Positions 1-12,290 are shown, numbered from the stretch's first letter. The stretch is DNA of 64,000 nucleotides from Brachyhypopomus gauderio (GCF_052324685.1 NC_135221.1:2554626-2618625), one strand, 5' to 3'. Notes: generated by a model from the sequence alone, not told the origin. Numbers and translations: made by a program.

Positions 1-1587
<1,587 letters not shown>

Positions 1588-2383
1588 GTTAGTTCCTTAT
1601 CATGTGTGCATGCAAGTTTATGTGAATGTGTGTGTATCAGCTCATTCCAGCCGTGATAGATTGAGGACTTGAGAAATTCATGGGATATTTTGATTAATTG
1701 TGCGGAAACTCCTTATCCACAAAAGAGATCAGAGGAGATGAGTCAGACTGGTGTACGATAGCAGGATGTCTCAAATAAAACCTAATTTTACAACTGTGGC
1801 ACAATAGTAAAAGTAAATAGACAAGAAGCCTTTATAAGTGAATCTGAAGAAGATTCCAGTGGAGTGTGAGGACTAGACTGTAGTAAAAATACAGTTCAGA
1901 CTGTCCAAATGATTATATTTGTTTGTTTATCTTGGTGTCCTTCACATAGACAATATTATTTCGTTCCATCATAAAACACTTGTATCTACCATGTAGAACC
2001 TTGAATAGCACGTTAATGTGATAATCACTGAGACTTAGATTGAGACTCACAGAGAGACTTAGATACTCGCCTGGTTGGGATGAATTGGAGTCTTTTTTTT
2101 GGTTTAACTCTGGATGTCCTGGTCAATAAAATACAAACAGTAGCAGCTTGTAGTTCATCTTCTGTTCCCTCGCAAGCTTAAAAGTGCATGACTGAAGAAC
2201 TATCAGATATTTCTATTAAACTTGTATCTTGTAGCTCCGTGTAGTCTAAGGTTCTGGTGTTTATTCACTACCACTACCTCATAAATGATTTCTGGCTTTG
2301 ACACAAACATTATGCATGTTTTGTTTTTAAGGTGTTTTAGGTGTTCTGGTTTTAATTTCCAGAACTTTAAACAATTTTGTTAC
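1588..2383. other. Receptor intron/flank sequence, no exon recognised
   Basis: About 800 bp between Tc1 and the first V exon. Stretches match the V-to-transmembrane intron of the other receptor genes: 1733-1780 resembles 37467-37510, and 1940-2340 resembles 37740-38110, 51960-52330 and 60190-60600. I found no transmembrane, connector or tail exon here, so the rest of the gene at 2384-2926 would lie beyond the left edge or be lost. Confidence 0.6.
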
Positions 2384-2926
2384 CTGTCAGGAATGGAGCA
2401 AGGCAAAATTTCACCAGTGTCCCATCTGTCATGCTACAGAAGTATGTGCCTTCATCATCTTTAGTAGCATGTAGAATAGTCAGCGTCACCATTCTGTTAA
2501 TCCACTTCATTACGAATCTGGAGTTGTTGAATGGATGTGAAAGTATTGCTTGTTTATTTGTGTATGTAGTTCCTATTTGCTGAGGCTCCTGCTTCAGTCT
2601 TTGTTTGTACCAAATGTAAAGAGGATCACCAGGTATTCCTTCAAATGTGCAGTTAATAGTGATATTTGTTCCAGGTTCAATCAGGATGTGTGGTTTAACA
2701 GCCTCTGTAGTTTGAACAGGACCTATAACATGAAACCAAGTCAGATCAAAGACAAAATGTGCCCAAAATTGCATCCGTGGCATGTAATATATATTATTAA
2801 TCCAACATCAGAAAATACAGCAGCATGTTATAAATGCAGGTAAAGATTTGGTATCATACATGTCTTGTAGATAAAAAGTATAAGTATCCAGCCTGGTATC
2901 ATCATTACAGAGAAGTGTGCAGACAT
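2384..2926 (-). CDS. NITR-like receptor gene 1, leader and V exons only (partial)
   Basis: Leader exon 2860-2926 reads MSAHFSVMMIPGWILILFIY, a hydrophobic signal peptide, and ends in phase 1 before GTATGAT. V exon 2384-2722 (339 bp) starts after an ATAG acceptor and ends at CTGACAG before GTAAC, phase 1 to phase 1, so the two join in frame. The V domain shows the first Cys (NITINCTF), Trp in YIWYKQ, and the second Cys in DDEGTYFC, and lacks a J-like FGxG motif. It is the most divergent intact V of the cluster (CSMTDGTLVKF in the CDR3-like part). No downstream exons are visible before Tc1. The CCAAT motif kept upstream of the other genes reads CGAAT here. It may be a partial or decaying gene, or it may continue left of the window. 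Confidence 0.7.
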
Positions 2927-3229
2927 CAGAGGAGACTGACAGAGAAACTGACAAACTCACCAAACTTCATGAACCGTTAGGTCTCACGAGTCAAAATCTC
3001 ATTCGCTGGCAAAAGTCAAAAGGTTGTGTTCTTTGTGGTTGTGGAACCTGATTGGCTAATGCTGTCTCACAGTGTTGCTAAAGATTGTATGGAACAATAT
3101 CGAAAAGTGTATGACAACAGTCAGGGTATCTTAAAAATGTTTTTGTGTGTGTGTGTTGTCTCATATTAAATTTTAGACTAAGACAGAACAGCAAAAATAT
3201 ATTTTAAAAGACAAAGGAAGGTATCAATG

Positions 3230-4030
3230 AGCATTATTCAGTGCTTATTTCATCTACAGTTCCCAGACAGTGGTGGAGCTGAATTGGAGGAGTGGTGGTG
3301 CTGTGGTGGAGGTGTGGTGTGCCGGAGAGGTGGAGTTCAGAGTGGGAAACTCTTCTCTAGCCATGAGATTCGTTAGGTCACGTCAGAGGCTAGCTGGTCC
3401 TCACTCAAGAGTTAAACACATTTATCAGGAGGAGAGTGTGTGTCCTCATAATGTAATATCTACACTACACACACCAGAACATTTAGAGGGAGGAGTACAG
3501 GATGCACTTTAAATTACACTTTGGTGTTTCTGCTTTAATAATTTGTATGTTTCTTTTTGCACTGCTTTGTACAGCTTTACCCTGTGTGATGTATGTCAGT
3601 AATATTAATGAACTTTGTTTTCCTGTGTGATACACAGCGCACTTTACAAACATGGCAGACTAAATAATCCAGAGACAAAAACACATAGAGGCACATAAGT
3701 GATTTATCATTATACTGATAATCTGTGTGTAAAGTTCATCTAAACATCCAGGCAGCACTATGAGAGTCTAATCAAGATTGTAGTCGTCTGTGGTTTGAGT
3801 TGAGCATCTCTGGTCAAAATAATCCAACCAGCAACAGTCTCACCACCTCCTCCCTCAAACCATCACCCCCCTCTGTTTCAGTGAGAGATCATTATCTGCA
3901 CTTCTGTTTCGGTAAAGCAAGAATAACCAACAGGAAATCCGGCCCCATTAAAAGTAAAACTCACATTCTTTAGTTATGGTGTTGTTCAACATTGGTTTTC
4001 TTAATGAAACCCTAAAAATCAGAGAATTTC
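3230..4030. repeat. Cluster-specific duplicated block (beta block), copy 1
   Basis: Non-coding sequence with the landmarks TTTAGAGGGAGGAGTACAGG, then GAGTTGAGCATCTCTGGTCA, then GAGAGATCATTATCTGCAC. The same string of landmarks recurs near 13.9-14.5, 20.0-21.1, 28.6-28.9, 41.3-41.7 and 54.5-55.1 kb. It appears to be part of the tandemly duplicated units; no conserved protein reading is seen. Confidence 0.7.
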
Positions 4031-4197
4031 CTTTATGTACTTATGATTGTGGGTTTAAATAGATTTTTTTTGTTAGTTCCTTATCTTGAGTACCAACCTG
4101 TAAGTGTAGATTGTATCAGACATGCCTCCCCTCATGTGAGTGAAAAAAAGATGTTTTAGATCTACTTGGAGTCACGGTGAGTGAGTCTGGAAGACAT

Positions 4198-4373
<176 letters not shown>

Positions 4374-4444
4374 CAGTGATGTTTGGGGGGGGTGTTCGTG
4401 ATTCGTGTTGTCAGAGTCATCGGTCATTTCATGCTTTTTATTGG

Positions 4445-4905
4445 TTGTTACATCAGTCCACAGAAGTACGGTCCTTCATCTTCTTTAGTTGCATTTACAA
4501 TAGTCAGAGAAATTCTGTCATTTCTCCACTTTATTATAAATCTGTTGAATGCAGGTAAAGTTAAATCATTCTTATCATAAAGCACTGAGCCTATTTGCTG
4601 ATAATCCTGCTGCAGGCTTTTCTTGAAATCTGCAGTAAAGAGTCATATTTTTTCTATGTTCTTTCAGGACTTCTCAATTAGCAACTTTTGCAGTTTGAAC
4701 AGGGCCTACAAAATGAAACCATGTCAGATCAATAAATACAAGATAATATTGAATCCACAGCAAATAATATATATTGGTTATTAATTCAACATCAGAAATT
4801 ACGGTAACAGATAATGATAAACACAGGTAAAGATTTAGAAACATACATATCGAAGAGAAAAAGTATCCAGACTGGTATCATCATTACAGAGAAATGTTCA
4901 GACAT
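4445..4905 (-). pseudogene. NITR-like pseudogene (leader plus decayed V exon)
   Basis: A leader with start codon at 4905 reads MSEHFSVMMIPVWILFLF, as in the intact genes. The V exon (about 4445-4705) keeps the acceptor and the N-terminal GPVQTA and still ends with ISLTIVNATKEDEGPYFCG. It has an early in-frame stop after the first strand, has lost the segment that should carry the YIWYKQ motif, and has a stop soon after the second Cys. It belongs to the same family but is more divergent than the five other V copies. No transmembrane or tail exon was found with it. Confidence 0.75.
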
Positions 4906-5032
4906 CAGACGAAACAGTTTGAAAAGAAGCAACTGTCAAACTAAACAAACTTCATGATCTCTCAGGTCTCATGACTCAAAATCTCATTGGCTGGCAAAAG
5001 ACAAAATGTCCTGTTGTGTCCTATTGTCTTAC

Positions 5033-5228
5033 TGTCACATCTGGCTCCGCCCCCCCTCAATCTATATATCACATCTTTGTGGTTCCATGTGCCAATGTTT
5101 TGTTTTTTTTGTTTTTTTTTATGAAGACGGTCAAATGCGTGTTTGTCCCCTCCTAGTGATTTGTAGCTCCGCCCCTCGTTATTTGTCTCATGGGTTCCTT
5201 GTCAGTGTCTTGTTTTTAAACCCTGTGT
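5033..5228 (+). mobile_element. Probable LTR-family A remnant (LTR start only)
   Basis: Begins TGTCACATCTGGCTCCGCCC, close to the LTR start at 8850 (TGTCACATTCAGCTCCGCCC), and fades into T-rich sequence. Only the first part of an LTR is recognisable; assignment is by this similarity. Confidence 0.35.
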
Positions 5229-5450
5229 TTGGTCTATTTGTGGGCAGTCATGGCCTGGTGGTTAGGGAACCGGTCTTGTGACCGGAAGGTTGTGGGTTCG
5301 ATTCCCAGACCTGAGGCCATGACTGAGGTGCCCTTGATCAAGGCACCCAACCCCAACTGCTCCCTGGGCGCCGGGCTAGGGTTGCCCACCGCTCTGGGCA
5401 CATGTGATCCACAGCCTCCTAGTAATCACTAGTGTGTGTGGATAAGATGT
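5228..5450 (+). mobile_element. tRNA-derived SINE, copy 1
   Basis: The head has a tRNA-like A box region (CATGGCCTGGTGGTTAGGGA) and B box (GGGTTCGATTCCC at about 5296-5308), followed by a conserved body (GAGGTGCCCTTGATCAAGGC, then CCAACTGCTCCCTGGGCGCC). The head does not extend to a full tRNA fold, so this is a SINE and not a tRNA gene. A second copy lies at 8347-8512. Confidence 0.8.
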
Positions 5451-5457
5451 AAAAAAT

Positions 5458-6071
5458 GTTTTCCTCTCCTAATTAACTGCAATAAATTAAAAATAAAAAA
5501 TTGAGACGGCAGTACAGCTTTAGACACGTAATAAACAATAATATCTGTACTAGATAACTTCTTAAACAAAATAAGGTTCCAACAAAATAAGGTTCACAGC
5601 TCCGTGTTCCTCGGGAGCGGAATATGTAAACAACGCGCACGAGGACATCAAAGGAATGAATCTAAACTAGCTAGCGGTGGTGCTAACGACAGCTAGCGTT
5701 CGCCACAGCAGGTGGAAACTATCATACAGTTAAGCCCGCCTACTAAGAGGGAAGATTTTTGCTGTCATTTGAAACTGGTATTGCGCTGAATTATAACTGC
5801 CAGGCCCTCTAGTCTGTAAACGAACAGCGGGCATCACAGTCCTGATAGGGGGAGACACAGGTTCACAGGCTTCCACTTAACCCCTCACCTTCCAACACAG
5901 ATTGAATAGACACGGTTGAATAATTTATTTGCTTATATTTCTGTAATTGTTTAGATGTCGATTGTCAAACTATAAGTTGATTAAAAAATTGAATAAATTA
6001 TATATATTTATGTTTTAAGAATCTTTTAGGCCCTCTGAGAGGGCGTAGAGGGCCTTGACGGTTCCCCACTG
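5458..6071 (-). mobile_element. hAT-type non-autonomous element, truncated copy
   Basis: Reverse-complement copy of the complete element at 49947-50645. The terminal repeat GGTTCCCCACTG ends at 6071, the body includes AGGCCCTCTGAGAGGGCG, and the homology stops near 5458, next to the SINE. The second end, present in the complete copy, is missing. Confidence 0.75.
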
Positions 6072-6316
6072 GTTTAGGGTTAGAATCAATGGGTTATGGT
6101 TCGAATCAATGGTTTAGGGTTAGAATCAATGGGTTATGGTTCGAGTCAATGGTTCAGGGTTAGAATCAATAGGATAGGGATAGAATCAATGGTTTAGGGT
6201 TAGAATCAATGGGTTATGGTTCGAATCAATGGTTTAGGGTTAGAATAAATGGGTTAGGGATAGAATCAGTGGTTTAGGGTTAGAATCAGTGGGCTATGGT
6301 TAGAATCAATGGGTTA
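6071..6316 (+). repeat. 20-bp minisatellite containing TTAGGG, next to the hAT end
   Basis: About twelve units alternating between GGTTTAGGGTTAGAATCAAT and GGGTTATGGTTCGAATCAAT. The units contain telomere-like TTTAGGGTTAG steps but are separated by AATCAAT. The array starts exactly where the hAT element ends. Confidence 0.9.
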
Positions 6317-6574
6317 TCAGTTCAGTTAAATGTATTCAGTTCTGTAGATATACACGGCTTTTAGCTTATACAACATTTTCCTTTTTTTTACTTTGTAGGT
6401 GCAACTTATATTGAGGTGTGCTCTATAGTTAAGAAAATACGGTAATTACATTATAAGTCTGTTCTAATTATTTTAATAGTTTTACATATTTACTTTTTTT
6501 AGGTTTACATGTTTACTTTATTACATTATTTTGTCTATTACTTTAAATAATTTGTCATTTTACTACATTATTTT

Positions 6575-7036
6575 TGTTACGCTTTACACGTCGCGGAGCG
6601 AGAAGACAGACACAAATGCTGAGGAGAGTGAGATTTAATAAAGTGAATTCCAAAGTCAGAATCAAACAAGAAGGCATTAGTCAAGTCCATTAATGAAACA
6701 GAACAAGAAACAAAACCTACACATAGCAACATACTGAAAACAAGAAACTACTGGAATTTACAAAACAAAACGAGCAGAAGACCAACAACCAGGGTACAGA
6801 AACAGGGGAGCTACTTACACACAATCACCAACACCAGACCAGGGAAACACAAGGAATATAAGTACACAGAAACAACAGGAACTAACTAGACTCAGGTGGG
6901 AACACTGACGACAGGGGTGTGACACAGAGGGAAACCATGGAAACAGGGCGGGACAAACAGGCAACGAAAACACTGACACACGGGACAGGACGACCGGAGT
7001 GACAGCTAGTAGAGGGGGGCGGAGCCTTACGTGACA
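6575..7036 (-). mobile_element. Solo LTR, family A
   Basis: Minus-oriented LTR with TG...CA ends (TGTCACGTAAGG at its 5' end, position 7036). It is flanked by perfect 5-bp target duplications ATTTT (6570-6574 and 7037-7041). It shares its body with the LTRs at 29184-29662 and 46623-47100. No internal region is attached. It is divergent from the other two, so older. Confidence 0.85.
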
Positions 7037-7084
7037 ATTTTATTATGTTTGTTTTTCTTTATCTTTAATTTATTTTCATGTTTA

Positions 7085-7195
7085 TTTTAAGTCTTTGTTT
7101 CCTTTTAATGTTTTCATTTATTCTGTAAAGCACTTTTAGTTGCGTGTGTGTATGAAAAGTGCTATACAAATAAAGATTTTTATTATTATTTACTA
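7085..7195 (+). mobile_element. LINE 3' end relic (Rex1-like tail)
   Basis: CTGTAAAGCACTTTTAGTTG followed by GTGCTATACAAATAAAGATT and an ATT-rich tail matches the 3' terminus pattern of the LINE at 58440-59300. Only the tail is present. Confidence 0.45.
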
Positions 7196-7439
7196 TTGCA
7201 GCTTTTGTCTTCATTTTTCAAATAAGCATGCTAAATAAGTAGTCAATTTTTCAGATTTTTCTTACAAATGCGTATTAAGTAGAAAAATTGTGATGTGCAT
7301 CAATTGAGATATCCTGCTGTTCTAGTGTTAAGTAGTTTTTTACAGTAAATATTTTTTTTTATTTTATTTAATATTTGTAATAAAATCTATTACATATCTA
7401 TTAATATCTAACACATTGTATTACATTTCACTGTACTAT

Positions 7440-7643
7440 TAAATCTTTTTATAGTCAGATGTTTTCTGTGTGTAGAAGGTCAGTACATATGTTTCCCGGC
7501 TGTTGGTCATGTATTATTAATGCAGCACTGTTTTCTTTATATTAACACTTCATGCCAATAAGCATTAGCACATTTTATTAATAGGTTTCACACTACTACT
7601 TTTGCACATAGGAGGTGTTTTATCAGACACCATCAGTCTAAGC

Positions 7644-7720
<77 letters not shown>
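7440..7720. repeat. Duplicated flank with (TG)n tract
   Basis: 7440-7644 recurs near 39700-39907 and 53975-54185 (landmark GTTGGTCATGTATTATTAAT). It is followed in each case by a long (TG)n run, here 7645-7719. Confidence 0.8.
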
Positions 7721-7721
<1 letters not shown>

Positions 7722-8346
7722 ATGTTCTCAGTGACCTTAAAGTCTAAAACTGTCTTCTCACATTTTCATTCTCACAAAGCAGGTAAATAGGAGAGTAAAC
7801 TAATGCTGGTTCTGTATTCATGACAAACTGATCTGAGTACAGTATGATGACCTCACAGAATAACACTACTGTATGGTCAGGTTGTGATTGGTTAAACTTT
7901 GGATGTTCTGGCCAATAAGATCCAGTGTCAGCTCTGAGAATCTGGTGGTTTTTATGCATCAGCATGTGATAGGGGTGGTTTGTGAAGTTTTGCTTTTAGT
8001 ATAGGGATTGCTGGTTCTGCTTGTAAGAGTGGAAAGTTCCTCTAAACTTCCAGACAGCACTATAAGAGTCTGACCAAGGCTGTAGAAGTATGTGGTTTGA
8101 GTTGAGCATCTCTGGTCAAAAATAATCCATCCAGCACCCTCATCACCACTGACCTGTTTCCAGTGTGAGATCATTATCTGCACTTCTATCTTCTTCAGAG
8201 TAGCAACAATAACCACCAGGAAATCACGTCCCAGAGATCTTTAAAATAACACTCAGATTCTATAGTTATGGTGTTCTTCAACATAATTTTTCTTTCTCGG
8301 AAATGCAGAATTTCTTTTGCGTGATCATGATTGTGGAAGTTGGTTT
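7721..8346. repeat. Duplicated block (delta), copy 1, no gene
   Basis: Shares landmarks with 31900-32225 (CACTGACCTGTTTCCAGTG, ATCTTCTTCAGAGTAGCAAC). Short minus-strand frames in both copies read similarly (VQIMISHWKQ here), but other copies of the block break this frame, so I treat it as non-coding. Confidence 0.6.
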
Positions 8347-8512
8347 GTATAGGGTTCGATTCCCAGGTCTGAGGCCATGACTGAGGTGCCCTTGAGCAAG
8401 GCACCTAACCCCAACTGCTCCCCGGGCCCCGGGCTAGGGCTGCCCACCGCTCTGGTCACGTGTGATCCACACCCCCCACAGTAATCAGTAATGTGTGTGT
8501 ATGTGTGTGTGA
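8347..8512 (+). mobile_element. tRNA-derived SINE, copy 2 (5' truncated)
   Basis: Begins within the B box (GGGTTCGATTCCCAGG) and carries the same body as the copy at 5228-5450, including GAGGTGCCCTTGAGCAAGGC and CCAACTGCTCCCCGGG. The A-box half is missing. Confidence 0.75.
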
Positions 8513-9562
8513 TTAGTCCAGTTTGGTTTTGATTTTGTAGGAGGAGTCCCAGGTGTGTGCAAGTTAGGACTTTGTGGCTCTGTGAATAATAGTGTTGTAG
8601 AGAATCATTTATGATTAAATAATAAACTGACTTGCTGGTTGTGTGTTGGAACTGTGTAGTAATGTTTGTGTGTGTGAACTGATTAATTGAACACACATTA
8701 ATGAGACTACACACTATGATACTACCTGCTGAATTTGTTTGTGATGTTGGTTCTTTTTTATTTTTGTTTTGTATTGTAGTTGCTTTTAGATGCTTTGTAA
8801 AATATTCTGAGCATCATGAAAAGAAGCTTACAGAAATGTAATAAAATGCTGTCACATTCAGCTCCGCCCTCCTTCCCAGTCTCTTCTGCCCTAGCCCCGC
8901 CCTGTTTTCCCGTTTCCTTGGTTTCCCTTCTGTCTGTCACTCCCCGGTCCTCAGTGTTTTCACCTGCGTCTCGTTCTCCTCCTGGTTTCTATATAATCCC
9001 TCTGTTTTATCCCCTTGTTGTTGGTCATTGTGTTTGCTGTGTTTCGTTTATGCTCCTGTGTATATTTCTCTTCGTGTTCAGTATCCTGTGCTTTCCCTTC
9101 GTTTCTACCGTGCGCTGGTCTGGTTTGTTCCGTTTTGTCTTCCCTGTTTTAGTTCTCATCTCATTGCTGGTTTATTTAGTTGTTCCTTGTTAGTCGTATT
9201 TTCCCTTTGCATATTGTTCCCCTCCCTGATTCTCCATTTTACCTTTTTTTTTGTTCATATATTTCTCCCCGTCAATCTATTCCCCCTTAGTAGTTAAGTT
9301 CTGTTGTAGCTTTCGTCTCTCGCTTCTAGGTTTGTGTATCTTTTCCCTGTGCGTTCTAGTCTTCTTGTTCATTCAGTTTATCGGTCCTGTTTGTGTTGTG
9401 GTTGTGTCATACTTTAGTGATTGTTAGTTCGTCCGTTATCGTAAGTAAAGTAGTCCTTTCTGTGGAAGGATTTAATATTTCTAGTATTGTGTTTAAAGTG
9501 GTTCATTTAGTGTGTTGCTTGGTTGCCGTGTTGTCTATCTTATGTTTGATCTAGTGTATATC

Positions 9563-11225
9563 TGTGACGCGGGCAGGGCGAAGGATGAGACACTGAATCC
9601 TTGCTTCACAGAAGGTCACATATTTATTTATACAAATAGCGCAGGAACCGCACGAAGAACACATAACACATACACACAACGTGTAGACTCAGACAACGAC
9701 GAGCACAGGACACTGCACGAACGCACATTAAATAGACAAACCACATTAGCCCCGCGTGATTGCGAGACGAGCCACAGGTGAGACGGATTATCACAAGACA
9801 TAACCATAACCACGGAGATCCACTGACGCAGACTAGGAGACGTAGACGACGTAGACACACGCCCAAAAGGGAGGGGCCGGGGTCCTCAACGTGACAGAGA
9901 GCCCCAAACCCACGTCGATGGGCGGATCCAACGTGCTCAGTCCTGCGTCTGGGAGGTAACTGCCCTCGGCGAAGAGTCTGCCACGAACCACCTAGAACAC
10001 CCTCCCTGGGAATACAGGGGAAAACACGTTAGACAAACACAACAGAACGTTTACAAACACACAACCAGGTACACTTACACAAAGAGGCACAAACGGGAAA
10101 AGGGGGTTTGGCAAACATACAGGAAGACTCACAAACACCGGAACAGACAAACATGTAATAAGCGCCAGGCTTTGCACCAGGAGGAAAGCGATGAGGGGAG
10201 AGAGACCGGGAGCTGCTGGTGCTGCGGTGGGCACTCCTCCTCCTGCCTTTGCTGCGAACCCTCTACCGGGTGCAGCGCGGCTGGCGGACGCACCTGGTGC
10301 AGCACGGCTGGTCTCTCCCCTCGGTGGGCCGTAGGGCATTCCCCCTTCTCCTCGCGGTCGCCCTCCAGAGCCGGCAGTGTGGTCCTCCCCCTCGGTCTCC
10401 ATCGCCTCACTGCCCTGGCTCCAGCTCATGGGCTGCTCCGGGCTGACACCCCGGGAGTAGTCCATCTCGCCTCCTCCGGAGCGATCGGAGGATGGGCCCA
10501 CCTCTGGAGTCCACCTCCCCTTCACAGTCCCGGCAGAACGCTCAGAGGGGGGCGGACTACCCTCGTCCTCCGAGTAGAGCTCGCTGTCCGTGCACTCGGA
10601 GATACCCGAGTGCACGGATGGAGGATGGTCTTCTTCCTCATCGTCCTCTTCCTCCTCCCCACTGTAGTCTATGGTGGGCGCGGAACACACGGAAGGAGGG
10701 TAGCTGTCGTCTTCCTCCTCTGAGTCCTCCTCCCCAAACTCTTCCTCTAGGGTAGACGCAGTGGCGCCGATAACACAGGCGCCCACTCTCAGAGGTGAGA
10801 GGGCGCGGGAAGGAGAGGGATGTCGCTCTCGCCACATCCGTACCACCTGGTGGTACTCCTCCTTCAGCTCGGGTACTGTGGTCTCCCGAACCGCGCACAG
10901 CATGTAGGCACACACCGGGTCCGACTCCAGCTGCTCCAGCGTCGGCGTGGCTTCGTGGCGCTGGGGGAGGAAGATGCACGGTGGTGCCGTTTGCTGGGGC
11001 TCTTGCCCTTCTTTGGCAGGATGGTGTAGCCTGGCATTGTGTCTCACAACAGCTCGTCGTTCTGTGACACGCGGGCAGGGCGAAGGATGAGACACTGAAT
11101 CCTTGCTTCACAGAACGTCACTTATATTTATTTTTACAAATAGGAATAATAAATATACAGACTAGGAGACGTAGACGACGTAGACACACGCCCAAAAGGG
11201 AGAGGCCGGGGTGCTCAACGTTACA
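9563..11225 (-). mobile_element. Short LTR element (non-autonomous type), nested
   Basis: Two related LTRs in minus orientation: the 3' LTR at 9563-9893 and a shorter 5' LTR at about 11061-11225. Both share the CCTTCGCCCTGCCCGCG region and CTACGTCGTCTACG. Flanks ATATC (9558-9562) and ATATT (11226-11230) look like a target duplication with one mismatch. The roughly 1.2-kb interior carries one long frame (9992-11095) and no recognisable protease, reverse transcriptase or integrase, so the element would depend on another for movement. A G-rich tract precedes the 3' LTR. Two LTRs differing in length suggest moderate age. Confidence 0.7.
9992..11095 (-). CDS. Long open frame of the nested LTR element, function unknown
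   Basis: 367 codons starting inside the 5' LTR and filling the interior. I do not recognise the product. The N-terminal third includes a possible helical stretch (TVPELKEEYHQVVRMWRERH). The middle is strongly acidic and Ser/Pro-rich (runs of E and D such as GEEEEDDEEE). A Gly/Ala/Arg-rich part follows, and the last about 75 residues are hydrophobic (LIAFLLVQSLALITCLSVPV). That hydrophobic end resembles the frames before the LTR start in the fragments at 19.4, 26.1, 39.2 and 53.4 kb, suggesting related elements. It could be a divergent gag-like protein or chance openness of GC-rich DNA. Confidence 0.4.
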   Translation of the reverse strand: MSHPSPCPRVTERRAVVRHNARLHHPAKEGQEPQQTAPPCIFLPQRHEATPTLEQLESDPVCAYMLCAVRETTVPELKEEYHQVVRMWRERHPSPSRALSPLRVGACVIGATASTLEEEFGEEDSEEEDDSYPPSVCSAPTIDYSGEEEEDDEEEDHPPSVHSGISECTDSELYSEDEGSPPPSERSAGTVKGRWTPEVGPSSDRSGGGEMDYSRGVSPEQPMSWSQGSEAMETEGEDHTAGSGGRPRGEGGMPYGPPRGETSRAAPGASASRAAPGRGFAAKAGGGVPTAAPAAPGLSPLIAFLLVQSLALITCLSVPVFVSLPVCLPNPLFPFVPLCVSVPGCVFVNVLLCLSNVFSPVFPGRVF

Positions 11226-11349
11226 ATATTCTTCTGTCCTTACTTGTTTTCTCTTGTTCCATTTGGTGTTTCTTTAATTTAATAAATTACATTAATACTT
11301 GTGTTTGCGTCCCACCCACCCCCTTGAAACATTACAAACGCATTTATTG

Positions 11350-11979
11350 TGTGGTGGAAAATCTAGCTTTTTCCTTTTTGCTATGCTTTATTTAGTATAT
11401 GTTAATCACAATAGTCACATGATAAATGTATACGCTAGTGCTCTTTATGTGTGTTAAATCATGTAAGTAGGGCACTGAAGTCATTCAGTGTCTGGTATGA
11501 CTCTGTAGGCATTAGAATTGTACTGGCCATCCTCTGTCTTGTAATCGGCCCACTCTCTGTGCCTCTGTTCCTAGGGTGACCTCGCCCTTATCCATACTGG
11601 AGCTGCCAGCTGGTCTCTTAGTCTCACACTTGGAAGATGCCACGTCGGCTCTCAGACCATCACGGGACCACCAAGCGTGGATGGGGCATGAGGGGAGGGG
11701 CAAATATACATTTGTCCAATCATGTGTGAATTATGCCAAGTTCATCCAATCATATTCATTTAATTATCTTGTGATCACCTCATGTTCACCTTGTGAACAC
11801 CTTGTGTGCTTATGGATTATGAGTATAAAAGATGAGAATTTCGAGAGGGGAATTAGCTCTCTTTTGCAGGTGGATTAATCCATACTTGCTTAATAAATTC
11901 ATGTTACTTTATTACCTTACCCAACTGCTTCTGCCTTTTATTGTGCTCACCATTTATGGTTTACAGAATTTCAACCACA
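11350..11979 (+). mobile_element. Solo LTR, family C (retrovirus-like)
   Basis: TG...CA ends (TGTGGTGGAAAATC at 11350 and TTTCAACCACA ending 11979), with a 4-bp duplication ATTG at 11346-11349 and 11980-11983. It has a TATA-like TATAAAAG near 11823 and AATAAA near 11892, in the order expected of an LTR. A partial copy in opposite orientation lies at 27556-27823. A 4-bp duplication fits some endogenous retrovirus classes, but without an interior the family is not certain. Confidence 0.65.
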
Positions 11980-11983
11980 ATTG

Positions 11984-12290
11984 ACAAATATTATGTATAA
12001 ATATACCAGCATGTGGGATGTACAGTAAACTGGTCTTAGATTCCTGCAACAGTATCGAAAAACTTCATATCAGCAAGAATTAGACTATGATAAAGCTGTA
12101 ATATTATAAACACACTCATCATCATGTAGTGAACTGAGTACTAAACTAGTCTGTACTCAGACAGGCCAGAGCATCACATGGGTGAACTCATCTCCTTGAC
12201 TCCATATCTTCTGCATCTGGTCATCAGAGTTCTCTAAAAAATTTTCCACTCCTCCTGTGCTACTGCCCTTTTAAACCACACCTGGTGGAA
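11984..12290. repeat. Duplicate of the class-B receptor 3' flank
   Basis: 11984-12232 is parallel to 36515-36777 (shared ATATACCAGCATGTGGGATG), showing that a class-B gene once stood here. Confidence 0.75.
12157..12232 (-). pseudogene. Class-B NITR tail exon fragment
   Basis: The last part of the tail exon of the gene at 36705-38759, ending WSQGDEFTHVMLWPV and a stop at 12157-12159. The homology ends abruptly at about 12232, before the ITIM (LCYAAL), and sequence resembling a receptor upstream flank follows. V, transmembrane and connector exons of this copy are gone. Confidence 0.7.

Larger units (their letters stand above)
8850..11336 (+). mobile_element. LTR (family A relative) split by a nested LTR element
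   Basis: The outer LTR starts TGTCACATTCAGCTCCGCCC at 8850 and ends CATTACA at 11336, flanked by AATGC (8845-8849) and AACGC (11337-11341), a 5-bp duplication with one mismatch. It is interrupted at 9563-11225 by another LTR element. Without the insert it is about 0.8 kb, longer than the 460-480 bp family A copies. No protein-coding part of its own remains. Confidence 0.65.

Noticed and set aside
5228-5310. tRNA gene
   Set aside because: A and B boxes are present, but the sequence does not complete a cloverleaf and continues into a SINE body.
6071-6316. Chromosome end (telomere)
   Set aside because: TTAGGG occurs only inside a 20-bp unit and sequence continues on both sides.
7959-8216. Small protein with reading VQIMISHWKQ (also 31802-32104)
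   Set aside because: The frame is not kept in the other copies of the block; probably non-coding.
8816-9297. Hydrophobic plus-strand frames of 89-125 codons
   Set aside because: They lie within a T/C-rich LTR; no start context or conserved motif.
10172-10755. Plus-strand open frames of 75-183 codons opposite the 9992-11095 frame
   Set aside because: GC-rich mirror frames of the LTR-element interior with no domain or motif.
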